Below are positions 1 through 10,539 of a stretch of DNA of 64,000 nt, piece after piece. Source of the DNA: Dryomyza anilis (lineage: Eukaryota > Arthropoda > Insecta > Diptera > Dryomyzidae); assembly GCA_951804985.1 (NCBI GenBank), contig OX638135.1, positions 8,784,858 to 8,848,857 on the forward strand, read 5' to 3'. Every line of letters starts with the position of its first letter. The stretch's first letter is position 1. The notes beneath the pieces are model-generated. The model worked only from the letters and a program-made list of their open reading frames with translations. It did not search any database and was not told the DNA's origin. Made by a program: the position numbers and the translations under genes.

Positions 1-754
1 CATTTACTGGCAAGTCAGCTGTAAATATGGTGTCGAGAACTGGCCCCAACACACTTCCTTGTGGGACAACGGCGATAATAGCACATATATTTAAGGTTTC
101 ACCTTTCAGTTTAACATAGAAATGACGATTGGCTAAGTATGACTTCAGAAACAAATAGTAAGGAGCAGGAAACCATTTTTTTATTTAAAAGAGGAAACCT
201 GTATGCCAGACCCTGTCAAATGCTTGCTGTACGTCTAAGAAAACACCATTGCAGTATTTATTGTTTTCCAAGGCATCAGTTATTAAATTCACGACTCTGT
301 GACACTGTTCTGGAGTTCCATGAGCATGTCTAAACCCGAACTGATGTTCAGGTAAAATTTCGTATTCCTCTAAGATTGGTAACATTCTTCGTAAGAATAT
401 TCTTTCGAATATCTTCAAGAACGTGACCAATAAACTAATCGGACGGTACGACGGAATCTTGTTTTCAGGTTTGTTTGGTTTAAGGATCATGATAACCTCT
501 GCGCATTTCCATTGGGTTGGAAAATAGTCAAGCCTTAACATCAGAAAAATCAATACATATGTCAAATTTACTTTAATGCATGCAGCTTGTAAAAATAATT
601 CTGATATATTCATAACATCATATTTTAAAGAGCTTTTGATTAATACTGCCGAACCACCATGCGCTCTATTGTCAGGGTGGTCTGCTTTAATGACTTCGTA
701 TACGTTAATTCTAAAATAGCTTCTATCAGTAAAGTGTGTCTCTGAAGCTAGCAA
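1..754 (-). pseudogene. Jockey-type non-LTR retrotransposon ORF2 remnant (EN fused to RT)
   Basis: Minus-strand remnant of the endonuclease/reverse transcriptase ORF of a jockey-clade retrotransposon. Reading from 754, the first ~65 residues look like an AP-endonuclease start (ASETHF, then GGSAVLIKSS). The frame then jumps directly into reverse transcriptase: an ILKPNK / SYRPISLL block, FGFRHAHGT, and the motif A region FLDVQQAFDRVWH. The rest of the endonuclease and the RT N-terminus are missing, so this is an internal deletion. The open frame stops at 185 beside a T-run. RT homology resumes in another frame at 1-180, where the PQGSVLGPVL block can be read, and runs off the left edge of the window. 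It cannot make an active enzyme. Family level is solid; the exact clade is inferred. Confidence 0.85.
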
Positions 755-834
755 GACGTCAATATTATTTGAAATAAGGAAGATGTTAAGTTCTTTGTGG
801 TTGGATATGCCATTCCATATTGCAATTCATAAAT

Positions 835-2010
835 CTAGTTGCATAATTTATTTAATAAAATTGACAACATATTTAGCAGGTTATTTGTTAATTCAAACTG
901 TTTGGTAAATAATGCTTCAATTTTTTCAAAAGGGTTTGAATCATTTTGTGCTACATTAACATTTTCTTTTAGAGTTTGGGCATAGGACAATCGGTTTGGA
1001 TTTTCAGTTCCGCTTGTGGGAGATCTTGGTGTCGAAGAAAATTGCTGTTGAAACAAAAAAGTGTTATTTTGATTTTGCTGTGTTCTATTTTGTTGTGCAT
1101 TTTTTTTTAGCCACTAATTCCTGGTAAATTCTACACCCTTTGTAGCTATCGGCGTGATTTTGAAGGCAATTAACGCATTTAGCAGGAGCATCTTTGGTTT
1201 TTGCACAGTCTTTAGTTGCATGATTTAATGAACATTTAACACATTTAAACTTTTTTGTACAATACGATTTGGTATGACCAAATTCTTGACAGCGATAGCA
1301 TTGAACAATGTCGTTGTCTTTGCGTGGAGGTTCAACTTTAATAATTGCATTGCCTATATGCCTGACTTTGTAAATTTCTGAGTTGTTGTTATTTGGTTCT
1401 AGATCAACAAAAAACATGTTCAATGGCTCTCTGGTTATGCGACTGCGAGTATGTTTATATTTCTTATAGTATGACGTAATTCTTCTAAATATATTTTATT
1501 GGTCTGCGTTGGCATGGAGTGATGGACATTTTTGAAAACAACTCTAAACGCTCTTTCTTGTTTAAGTTGGTAGGTATGGAAATTAATTTTGTCCTTTTTA
1601 ATATTTGCAGTTAGTGCTCTATACCTTTTCACTGACTCGACCATTACACGTATATGCCCATTAGGTAGTGCCATGAAGCTATACTCATCATTAGGAATAT
1701 TATTTGATAGATACTGTATCATAACGCTAACGTCAATAACATCGGAAAGGATTATAGGTGGAGGTTTCGGGGCAGTTATAGTTTCCATGGACATATTTAT
1801 TTCTTCATATAGTTGATCATTGTCTTCATTCTCAAGTACAGCAAATCTATTTGAACTACTGACAGCTAAGGTATTGTATTCTAGAGTTATTCGCTTTCGC
1901 GTGATATTTGGCGATTCTGCATTTACTCGTTTTCCTCTTTGTGGAGTGATCACTTGTTGCCAGCCGACGGCAACGCAGTCGTCGTTATCACTCCTGCTAG
2001 CAAAAAGCAC
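835..2010 (-). pseudogene. Jockey-type ORF1 (Gag-like nucleic-acid-binding protein), frameshifted
   Basis: ORF1 of the same minus-strand element, in three overlapping frames. 2010-1435 gives the N-terminal part, ending in the region typical of the PRE_C2HC domain that precedes the zinc knuckles. 1423-1085 gives FFVDLEP followed by three CCHC-type knuckles (CYRCQEFGHTKSYC, then CVKC..H..C and CVNC..H..C variants). 1056-835 gives the C-terminal segment. Frameshifts lie near 1430-1440 and in the T-run near 1100-1108. Known role of the family: RNA binding and RNP formation. The order ORF1 then ORF2 on the minus strand, with an ~80 bp gap, fits one element at 1-2040. Confidence 0.82.
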
Positions 2011-2184
2011 TTGCTTCTAGCGAGAGAACAACAAATTGCTGCTTTTACAGTTCATTATTGTTAAGGAAAAAAAATATTTTTTTTCTTGTTTTGTTATTAA
2101 ACACAAAATAATTTTGCACAATGATCAGTGGTAATTTACAACCGTTCTCCTCAACGTTTGAAAGACGACTACATAAATTTAGAA

Positions 2185-2550
2185 AAATCGTCTTGAAACG
2201 TTAAGATGTATTTATTCCCTGAAATAGTTTCAGGCAAAATACCCACCAGGTCCATGAACACTTTGTCAAAGGCGTGATGTCTTGTTTGCAATACCTTTTA
2301 AATAGATATGCCAAAAGATATGCCCTAAAATTTTGTGTTGCCCATACAATTGCCAAAAATTCTTTCTCAATAGTAGAATGCGTGTTTCCGCATCGTTAAG
2401 AGTCCTACTGGCAAACGCGTTCGGACGGTCGCTTCCAACTTTACCTTGCGACAGAACCGCGCCAATTGCTTTGTTACTGGCGTCTGTCGTGATACGCTAG
2501 TATGGGCGGTGACATAATTGCTTCTTTGAGTTTTAAAAACGACAATTGTC
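2185..2550 (-). pseudogene. Gypsy pol scrap: RT/RNase H joined to an integrase fragment
   Basis: 2550-2280 translates in broken frames to the RNase H-proximal part of RT, matching G2 around 18200-18400 (cgttaagagtcctactggcaa resembles the G2 motif for the ASRALN region). At 2275-2185 it switches to integrase: an FDK.FMDLVG...SGNKYI block equivalent to residues ~38-60 of the G2 integrase. Everything between these blocks is deleted. Noncoding remnant. Confidence 0.7.
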
Positions 2551-2588
2551 ATTCCATATGAACTTAGCGTCCATTTTTAGCAAACAGT

Positions 2589-2954
2589 TTATTGGTAATG
2601 ACAACTTCGCCATTTTGCCATTTTTACATTCCCTAATAATCTATCAATTCTATTTTTTATTTTAACCGAGTTTATTGTATTTATTATAGAACTCGCCTTG
2701 TTAAACTTTGAAAATTGTGGCTTTAAAATGCTATCAATGGTCAGCTCATTATCGGTGGCATTTAAAATTGATGCATATACTCTATTTCTTCTAACATTTG
2801 TTAAACTCTCTCGCAAATATACTCCTGGCTGAATTTCGTGTTTGTGCAACAAAACTATAGGAATTCTTGTTTTTAACGGCAGTGATACAACCATGGTCGT
2901 TCTGGGCTGTACCCTGATTTGTTGATTAAAATTAATATTTTCTAAGTCTTGCAA
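2589..2954 (-). pseudogene. Gypsy protease-to-RT linker fragment (G1)
   Basis: An open frame of 121 codons matching the segment between protease and RT in G2 (near 19700-19350) and G3 (58418-58143). Shared blocks include PGVYL.ESLTNVRRNRVY, DNELTIDS and NRIDRLLGNVK. It ends abruptly where RT should begin. No catalytic motif lies inside. Homology is by comparison within the window. Confidence 0.75.
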
Positions 2955-3199
2955 TGATTTTAATGAAATTTAACAATGTGATTTTTGTATTCATCAAAAA
3001 ATGTAATTTTTTTATTTAACGCATTTATTATTGATCTGTTCCAGAGATTGTCACGCCCGACTATTCCATCTGCTGGTACCCCTTGTTCAAGTGACACAAC
3101 GTGTAGCGTTAAACTCAGGTTTTCTATGTTTGTGTGCTAAATCTTAGTGGAGCCTAAGGTTCTAACGCATCCACCGAAAGCACCACTCAGATCTTTCTG

Positions 3200-3503
3200 T
3201 ATATTTTTATTAAAATTCGTCTAATTTGCCATCTTATTTTCTTTAATCAGGCTGGTATCAGCTCCAGAATTCACTAACAGAGTAAGTTTTCCATTCTGCC
3301 TTGCAAGGTATTTCAATGAACACATCAATCGGATCGGATATCTTGAAACACTCTCCATGCTGGTTAAATATTTTACGATGCATGCCTAACTGTGAAGCTA
3401 ATTTCATTTTCTTCAACATAAATTTAAAATTATTAGCAATTGAAAACAATTTAATTTTACAAATCGTGAATTTATTATACATTTCTGACGATAAAACGCA
3501 CAT
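3200..3503 (-). pseudogene. Gypsy Gag-Pro junction and protease remnant (G1)
   Basis: The minus frame 3503-3258 contains DVFIEIPCKA, the block just before the aspartic protease in G2 and G3. In G3 the next residues are LLVDSGAET, the D-S-G active site; here the equivalent DNA (3240-3275) is frameshifted. Downstream (3200-3130) matches the GGCVRTLGS block. It is nearly identical to 62336-61971 in G3, so G1 and G3 belong to one family. Confidence 0.75.
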
Positions 3504-3539
3504 AGCGCTAATAATAAAAAAATATTGAAATTACATCAT

Positions 3540-4059
3540 TGCAAATTATACTCGCCCCCTATACGGAATGTATCCACAGTCTTGCCAGACGTTTGATCTA
3601 AAATTCCCAAATTTGCAGGGCCCTTAATTACACGATTATTTTTATTCGATTTACTTTTGATTTTATTATTCAAGATTTTAATATTTTTAACTTCCGATTT
3701 AATTGGTTTTACTTTATTTACTTTTTTTGCTTTCTTTATAATTTGTTTATTTTTAATTTCCTTAATTCCTATATTCTATTTATTTTTCGCATCAAGTTGT
3801 GTTTTATTATTATTTAGTTCATTATATGTTTTTGTTTGAAGATTTCTATCTTCATTAATATGTATCTTTACTTTTTGTTCTTCATTTTCTGCGTTAATAA
3901 TATTCGCTGTTGTTATTTTGTTATTTTGTTGTAGTGTCCTCTTGGGAACTTCTACAACTACTGGCCTTACTACACTATTGGCTAAGGGTCCCCAGTTTAG
4001 TGGCCTTGACTGGGCCCCTGGTAGTTTCCCTGCGGAGTGCTATTATTGTTCCATGCATC
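3540..4059 (-). other. G1 internal region between gag knuckles and protease
   Basis: Minus-strand K/N-rich, T-rich DNA with no intact frame. It matches 62397-62770 of G3 closely (for example tatacggaatgtat and cagtcttgccagacg), so it is the decayed spacer of Gag-Pro. No separate gene seen. Confidence 0.6.
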
Positions 4060-4500
4060 TTATTTGCGTTTGGCATAACAATTCATAATAACATGTCCGT
4101 CCTTTCTGCACAAAGTGCAATATTTAGCGGGCATGCCTGGAAAACCATTCCGACCCGAACGATCTGCACACTGTTCATGTCCATAAGTACGACAGTCACT
4201 GCAATACGGAGTGTTTCTCCGTGTATGACATTCATCCCTCAGATGTCCCTTCTTCTTGCAAAAAGAACATGTAGTTATAGGCTGTTTCATACCTACATTT
4301 TGTGTTTTCTCTTCCGTCTCCTTTTTTTCATTGCCTTGGCTACCTGATGCATTACGATTATTTGGCATGAAAGGCGATGAGGGCTCATTGAAATGGACTC
4401 CAAACTTGTCTATGCCCGTTAACTCTGCTGACTCCCTTTGTATCGTCGCATGGTCCAATGCCTCTTCCACCAATTCTCCAGTGTTGTTTGCCTACTGCTC
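4060..4500 (-). pseudogene. Gypsy gag C-terminal part with zinc knuckles (G1)
   Basis: 137-codon frame (4473-4060) holding CCHC-type knuckles: CSFCKKKGHLRDEC, CSDCRTYGHEQC and CTLCRKDGHVIMNC. This is the nucleocapsid part of a gypsy-type Gag, expected to bind element RNA. Its N-terminal half lies on the far side of the non-LTR insertion at 4508-5719; the two halves align end to end with the G2 Gag. A small frameshift lies next to the insertion. Confidence 0.8.
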
Positions 4501-4507
4501 AACATGA

Positions 4508-5590
4508 ACATGTATGTATGATGGTCCGACCAATTATTATGTATGGAATAGTGGTATGGGCAAATGGGCTGGGTCTTCGGACAACACAGAAATCTCTAGA
4601 GAAAGTTCAACGGCTAGCTTGTTCTTGTATAATAGGAGCCATGAGAACATGTCCCACGGCAATGGAAGTAATCCTTGACTTTGCACCATTACACCTGTTC
4701 ATGCAGGGAATGGCAAGAGGAGCACTCCACCGCATAGCAAACGAAGGTATTGGAATGTAGGACGTATGGAGCCCGGGAAGGAGTGTCTTCTGACCCGACT
4801 GTTTCCCACGCTACCAACTCTAATAGACCTTAAAACGAAGAGATTCAACTTCGTAAAAACTTCAAGACGAAACGCAGTAACAAAAAGATATGAAAAACAT
4901 ATATGATACTTATAATATACACAAGAATATGATCACGTGGTACACGGATGGATCATTAACAGATGAAGGAACCGGAGCCGGAGTATATGAGCCTAGAAGC
5001 AAATTCTTCGAAGCCATGGGAACATACACCAGTATCTTTCAAGCGGAAATATACGCTATAGATAGATGCATCCAGTTCAATCTGGATGGAAATTATAGCA
5101 ATAAAAATATAGCAATCCTGTCGGACAGTCAGGAGCCGCCACAAAGCTAATAGGTCCCGATCCTTTTTGTGGAATCGGTGACAGTGTTGTAAAAAAGTTA
5201 TTACGAGAAGAACTATTTAACACCAGAGAAGAACTATGGTTGGGGCAGGCTAAAATGTGTCAATCAAAAAAATTCATTGGGTCCTGTGACTTAAGAAGAT
5301 TTAAAGAATATATTAAACTATCGAAGAAAAACCTGAGAATTCTAACAGGACTTCGTACAGGTCATTCTCGGCTTCCTAAACATCTGACTAGGATGTAGAT
5401 GTAGATTCTGTCTAGAAGACGATGAAGATCCAGAACACATTTTAGAAACATGTCCAGCGCTAATGCGTACAAGAACGCAAATACTTGGGAATCGACAACC
5501 AAGTCCAAACGATATTAGAAAGATGAACCCTAACCGTATAATCAGGTTTTTAATTGAGATAGGCTTGACGGACGTCCTATAGAACTATTT
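4508..5590 (+). pseudogene. Non-LTR ORF2 C-terminal remnant: RT thumb, RNase H, zinc-binding tail
   Basis: Frames break at 4758 (stop), between 4760 and 4890, near 5140-5150 and at about 5395 (stop). The segment 5140-5390 continues RNase H and a linker (LRILTGLRTGHSRLPKHL). The CCHC-like tail runs to about 5455 and coding homology ends near 5580. Known role: RNase H removes the RNA template during target-primed reverse transcription. Not functional as written. Confidence 0.75.
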
Positions 5591-5719
5591 AAACCAGAAC
5601 CCCCTATAAATAGTATAGGGAGATGCCACAGCTGAGAATGGCTTCAGTCATGGTATCAAGCGGGGCACAATATATCTATTAAGGTCGCAGTGCATTACCA
5701 CGAAGCAATAATAATAAAT
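4508..5719 (+). mobile_element. 5'-truncated non-LTR retrotransposon with RNase H (I/LOA-like), inserted in G1 gag
   Basis: Plus-strand insertion interrupting the minus-strand G1 gag. It encodes, in broken frames, the end of RT (4516-4760), an RNase H domain (4932-5150) with the acidic residues visible in YTDGSL, QAEIYAI and ILSDSQ, and a C-terminal cysteine cluster CRFCLEDDEDPEHILETC (about 5395-5455, after a stop). It ends in (AAT)n at about 5706-5719. The 7-bp sequence aacatga occurs at 4501-4507 and 5720-5726 and is a plausible target-site duplication. RNase H plus a (TAA)n-type tail suggests the I or LOA groups; clade is inferred. Confidence 0.82.
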
Positions 5720-5726
5720 AACATGA

Positions 5727-6642
5727 GCGTTCGCAAAGTGTAATCCCGAAGTTCTAACTTAAATGAGCTTTTAACTAAATTATTCAATTCATTAACGAAC
5801 ACGTCGTCTTTCGTATCATTATATTTACATTTAATCGTGATTAATGCTGCCGACTGCATGTTAACCAAACGCCTCGAAAAAGATCTAATATTTTCCCCCG
5901 GATACTGAGATACCTTTCTAATGTCATATTGAATGGCATCTACTGACCTACATTCCAAGTACGTATTTCTTAACAGACTATATAAATCATCAATTGTCTC
6001 AAACTCCTTTGAACTTACTAAGTCAAAAGCATCTCCCTGTAAACGAACCCTAACGTCTTTAATAAACTCCGTCATTTGTTCAGGCTTCAGTTCTGCCCTC
6101 ACCACTTGACATCCTTCAAAAAAACGGTGAAGATCCGTTCTCAGCAATGATGAGTCTGCACCTGCAACATATGGCACCGCATTTTTAACGAATTTCGCGA
6201 CTTCGCCTAATCCCATGTTGCCCTGTGTTGTGATGTCGTCACTCTCTATCTTTGTGGTATAAGGATGTTTCGTTTTTTCTTTCAATAAATTTCTTAACCT
6301 TATGTTTTCTATATTAGCTGATTCTTCTAACTCTGCTGTACGTTTTAAACAATAACCGTTTAAACGTTTTCTCAACCCGTCAACTAATCTTTCTAATTCA
6401 CCATTTTCTGCTAAAACCCATTTAATTTCTAAATTCTGGAAATTTAATAACTCTTCTACTATTTTATCTGCATCCTCTAACTTAGACAAATGCAGAATTC
6501 TAGATATATTATCTTTTAATAATGCTGTATTATCTTTATTTAGTATTGTTGGTACAAATTGCGACCACAATTTTTCAACAAATCTGTCCAATTCGCTAGA
6601 TTGCTTTTGAATATACGCATTTAATCCATTAAATATTTTCAA
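5727..6642 (-). pseudogene. Gypsy gag N-terminal/capsid part (G1)
   Basis: Open frame of ~305 residues from the ATG at 6642. The N-terminal third is charged and helical-looking. The region from about residue 150 matches the G2 Gag: VPYVAGADSSLLRTDLHRFFEGC versus a VPYFSGAESPLLETELYKF block, then VRLQGDAFDL and LLRNTYLE. This is the capsid-like domain of Ty3/gypsy Gag. The frame is cut by the non-LTR insertion at 5726; residues read beyond it belong to the insertion. It is longer at the N-terminus than the G2 Gag start. Confidence 0.8.
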
Positions 6643-8258
6643 TAAATTTAAATCATTATCTTTTAATTAATAAAAAAAAAAAATTACATCAAGTTGTAAT
6701 TGAAAATTCCAATGAAACATAAATGTTACCCAATCAATTTTGGCATTCATGAAGTATAACTATAAACTAAATTTCTTTTTTTTTAATTTATATTCCGAAT
6801 TATATATATTTTTTTCAAATCGGTTTTCTATTATTTTGGAAAAAAAAAATATTTTATTTTTCCAAATAATATTCCCTGAATTATCGAGAAAAAAATTTGT
6901 ATATTGGGTTACTGAAGATTGTACAAAAAAAATGTTGACATAAAATGATTTTTTAATAGAAATTTTTTGTTATTTTCAAAATCATATCAGCAATCAGAGC
7001 TGTGTTTACACACTTTAAATTTTAATCAAATCATTTATTTTTTATTTGTTATACACTGGAGGGTCCGTAGTTTGGAATCTCAGTGTTATTTAAATTATTA
7101 TTATGTTGTCCTTTTTCTTCTTAGACAATTTGTAAAATTTTGATTTTTAATAAAAATATGTTTAAATAAAAATTTATGTAATCGCTGTTACTATATAATT
7201 ATTTTCATAGTACAGAAGACGTTTAATAGAAATGTCAAGTGTAAATTTATTATTTAGAATATTATAAAATATTAAAATTTCTTGAATATTTCCAAATGTT
7301 ATTTCTGACAACACATTCGGAAAATATATTGATTTTTTTTATCGCATTTTATTTTTCATTTTATTTGATATAAAAATTAATTCTCTTTATCAACAGCCAT
7401 CAGTGCTGCGAAAAACTGATACGTTTTGAATATAAATATTTGTTTGATTTTATAGTGTTATCGTTTTATATTTAATGAAAATTATAATTTGCATACTAAT
7501 AGTATGAATTATTTTATTATACACTAGAGGGTCCGGAGTTCGGATTCGCAGTGTGTATTTTCTTTGATATGGGCCATTCCACACCAAATCGACCAGCGGT
7601 TGGAACTCATCTTCTTCGATTTCAATGAAATTTGCACAACTGATAAAGGGTATCGAGATATGTATTGTTTTATTTTTCGCCCACTACTTCCAGAGATACA
7701 GGTGTTCAAAATTACAAAAAATGGGCCAAAAATCACTTTAATATGGTTGTTCATATTTCAATATCTCTTAAAGTTGAAATACCAGAAACTCGTTTTAAAG
7801 CTAATAAAACAATATATTATCAACCATACAAAAGTGATTTTTTGACCATTGTTTGTAACTTTGAGCCACTGTATCTCTGGAAGTAGTGGACGAAAAAAAT
7901 AAAAAAAAATTGGTCAGTACATATCTGGATACCCTTTATCAGTTGCCCAAATTTCATTGAACTCCAAAAGGAAAAATCTCAAATTTGACTTTTTTTGGTC
8001 GATTTGGTGCCCATATATTTAATTTTTATATTTATAAATTATTTAGAATGTTTAAAATTTTTAATTTATAACTTTAAAAAAGTCTCCATCTCTATAACAA
8101 AAAAAAAAACAAAATATAATAAAATATAAATCTAGTTTTCAAAACTCCCTTTTTTTAAATTAAAAAACAAGTAATTAAAATTTAAAGCTCTTACCAAACC
8201 AATTTGGTTACTTTTCGTTCTCGTCCTTCTTTCCACTCTCGGTCCTTGACAGGTTGGT
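6643..8258 (-). other. G1 5' leader, noncoding
   Basis: AT-rich stretch between gag and the primer-binding site, without credible ORFs. It holds a MITE (7571-8013) and two similar motifs 465 bp apart: tatacactggagggtccg (7050-7067) and tatacactagagggtccgg (7517-7535). Confidence 0.55.
7571..8013. mobile_element. Foldback MITE, GGGCCATTCCACACC family, copy 1
   Basis: The left end reads gggccattccacaccaaat; the right end is its reverse complement with a small deletion (ggtcgatttggtgcccat). The interior is also palindromic: cactacttccagagatacag at about 7681-7700 pairs with ctgtatctctggaagtagtg near 7868-7887, and agggtatc/gataccct pairs inside. Flanked by TATA-like bases. No ORF of its own. 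Related copies lie at 43601-43828, with fragments near 11088 and 55195-55240. Confidence 0.8.
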
Positions 8259-8271
8259 ACCGGCTGCGCCA
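8259..8271 (-). promoter_or_regulatory. Primer-binding site of G1
   Basis: The minus-strand sequence tggcgcagccggt sits 2 bases inside the 5' LTR edge. The same 13-mer lies beside the G2 LTR. TGGCGCAG-type sites in the 17.6/297 group are known to pair with tRNA-Ser; the tRNA assignment here is inferred. Confidence 0.7.
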
Positions 8272-8273
8272 AA

Positions 8274-8547
8274 TGTTGAAAAGTCGTTTCCTAATGTTTT
8301 CCACTGTTGAAATAACTTTACACTATTATATTTACTTTTAAATTTTAATGTTACTTTTTATTTTATTAACAATACTTTCGTTGCAAGCCTTTCTTAAATT
8401 CTATTTTTACTATGTTCTAGTGAGTTTTCACTTTCACTCAATTTTGGTGTACGTGACTTTTGCAGAAAGTCCGATTTGCAGTTTTTGGCTGACACCAATT
8501 GCGAAATATCGGAATTGTTATCAAACGCTGCTCTGCTTATCCTAACA
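8274..8547 (-). repeat. Probable 5' LTR of G1
   Basis: Starts tgttgaaaagtcg next to the PBS and ends gcttatcctaaca, giving TG...CA ends, about 274 bp. The right boundary is inferred from the terminal dinucleotide only, because no second LTR copy is present. Confidence 0.5.
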
Positions 8548-8652
8548 TAGCCCCTTAGTCATGCAATGATAAATAATATTGCAAGCCTCTGTTAACTGTG
8601 CAAGCTAACTTGGAAGAGGTGTGTTCTAAGCAAAGCTTTAGCGCTTTGCCAA

Positions 8653-9195
8653 ATGTACAATGACGGCAGCGGGTTCTGGCCAAATCCCAATGGAACCAAT
8701 TTGTCCAAAAATTTCCAATGATGTCAGTGGGTTCTTTCCAAATCCCAATGGAACCAATTTGTCCACAAAATTTCCAATGATGCAAGCGGGTTCTGGCCAA
8801 ATCTCAATGAAACCAATTTTTCCAAAAAAAAAAAAAAAAAAAGTCCAATGACGCCAGTGGGTTCTGGCCAAATCCTAATGGAACGAATTTTCAAAAAAAT
8901 GTCCAAAGACGCAATCGGGTTCTGGCCAAATCCCAATGTAACCAATTTTTCCAAAACAAAACAAGTCCAATGACGCAAATGGGTTCTGGCCAAATCCCAA
9001 TGGAACCAATTTGTCCAAAAAAAAGGTCCAATGACGCAAGCGCGTTCTGCCCAAATCCCAATGGAACCAATTTTTCAAAAAAAATGTCCAATGATGCATG
9101 CGGGTTCTGGTCAAATCTCAATGTAACCAATTTTTCAAAAAAAAAAAGTCCAATGACGCCAGTGGGTTCTGGCCAAATCCTACTGGAACCATTTT
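8653..9195. repeat. Minisatellite, ~60 bp unit, nine copies
   Basis: Nine imperfect units, each with a gggttctggccaaatccca core and a caatttttccaaaaa/gtccaatgacgc section. Cores start near 8670, 8729, 8788, 8859, 8918, 8980, 9042, 9101 and 9164. Units differ mainly in A-run length. Open frames through it in all phases are repeat artefacts, not genes. Confidence 0.9.
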
Positions 9196-10510
9196 TACTA
9201 CCTCTATGGTAGAGTAGGACCTTTTTGCGCGCGTTTTGTTCGTGAAGAAACTTTTCGCGCGAGATCACGGCATTACAGCTGATTCCTAGCCTGTATGCGA
9301 AGTCTTTCTGTGTCAGCATTCTTGTTAGAACGCCAATTTTTAAAGGCTTCCTCTTTCGACCTGACTGCAATTCTGCAAGTTTCATTAAACCATGAGTGGT
9401 CCTTAGGTTTAATGCTAATATTTTTAGAAGGTATGAAGGACCGCATACCTAAAAAAATAATATTTTGTACCATTAAAGCCGCGACATTTATGTCTCTGTC
9501 TGCGAAACACAATTTCCAATTGAATGAGTTCATTGCGCTCTGCAAACAGCTCAACATAACAACCCTCCTGTGTTGGAAGACCCGAGTGGCTCAACGAAGT
9601 GACGTTGCGCACATTAAAATCGCCGGCAACAATAATTTCACTGCCTGGAAATTGCTCCAATATATTTGAGATCGAATCAGATAAGGCATCCAGCTGAAAC
9701 CCTATCTAGATTCGGACTCCTGTAAAGAAATCACAAGTGCATGATGCGTGTTTGGATTTTGAATTTAACCCAAATTGTAATAAATTCGCTATCCGACACA
9801 CTATGTTGTTGCTGCAGATGATACACAACGTCACTCCGAATAAATAGAGCGAGACCCCTATGGGCAGAAAATAATGGCACTAATGTGATACCCAGGTATT
9901 TGAAAATCCAGTGGATCTGCATTCTCTCTAACCTGGGTCTCACCCAGTGCCATTATTTGTGGCCTATTAACGGGCACATACGCATATTTAGGGAAGAAAT
10001 TCGATCTCAGCCCATGAATGTTGCAAAAATCTATGCGAAATTTTTGCGACATTTTTTCCACAGACATACATACTACCAAGGCGCAGCAGTTGAAACAAAC
10101 AAATGAGAGCGTAAGTCAAGCCGTGGTGAGTGTTAGGCCTGGAGTGCGCTAGTAGCGTGGAGTAGGATGTGGGAGGGAAGGAATACGTCAACAAACCTGT
10201 TCAGCAAAGAGCATAGAAAAGCCTTTGCGTCGGCAATTGCCAAAACAGCGAGTGCGGCAACTCAGCAGGCAGCGCGAACTGGTTTTATTATGTTGTTGCT
10301 GCAGTATATTGTTTGTATTTATTTATTTGTTGTTTATTTTACTTTTTAGTTTTGTATGTAAATTGATTATTATTAGTTTTAATTTAATTTTGTTTTATTT
10401 CGTTGTTATTTTATGTTGGGGGGCACATTAAACACGGTTTTGAAACACATTTATACTAAACGACGGACGTTAAAAAGACAAGACACGTCCGTCCCCCATA
10501 AATGCGTTAA
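9196..10510 (-). mobile_element. CR1-type non-LTR retrotransposon, copy A, truncated
   Basis: Minus-strand 5' portion of a CR1/jockey-superfamily element: a 5' UTR-like part (about 10110-10510), then an endonuclease and linker region (9200-10110). It shares long similarity with copy B (24250-25800). The RT part is absent; similarity stops where the minisatellite begins. Confidence 0.78.
9200..10110 (-). pseudogene. CR1-type endonuclease and linker remnant (copy A)
   Basis: Broken frames read KFRIDFCNIHGLRSN (the endonuclease start, 10079-9858), VAGDFNVRN (the GDFN catalytic block, 9660-9424) and the post-endonuclease linker DHSWFNETCRIAVRSK (9557-9273). Relative to copy B about 250 bp are missing around 9530-9540, removing the last endonuclease block. 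The frame between 9858 and 9660 is also broken. Known role: nicking target DNA for reverse transcription; inactive here. Confidence 0.78.
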
Positions 10511-10539
10511 CGCTACTCTCACTTGTCGTTCAGATTTGG

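Larger units (their letters stand above)
1..2040 (-). mobile_element. Jockey-clade non-LTR retrotransposon, truncated by the window edge
   Basis: Encloses the ORF1 and ORF2 remnants. The 5' end lies near 2010-2050, just upstream of the ORF1 start; the 3' end is outside the window. It abuts the decayed end of gypsy-like copy G1 (from about 2160). No target-site duplication can be checked because the 3' end is not visible. Confidence 0.75.
2160..8547 (-). mobile_element. Ty3/gypsy-like LTR element copy G1, internally deleted
   Basis: Minus-strand element read from right to left: 5' LTR (8274-8547), primer-binding site (8259-8271), long AT-rich leader, gag (6642 to 5727 and 4500 to 4060), protease region (about 3503-3200), protease-RT linker (2954-2589), RT/RNase H scrap (2550-2280) and a short integrase scrap (about 2275-2185). 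Each scrap matches collinear parts of copies G2 and G3, but large parts of RT and integrase are missing. No 3' LTR is recognisable. It carries a non-LTR insertion in gag (4508-5719) and a MITE in the leader (7571-8013). Confidence 0.8.

Noticed and set aside
8555..9385. Several overlapping open frames with repeated FGQNP/WPEP words, on both strands
   Set aside because: They read straight through a ~60-bp minisatellite whose unit length keeps frames open; no start context or family similarity.
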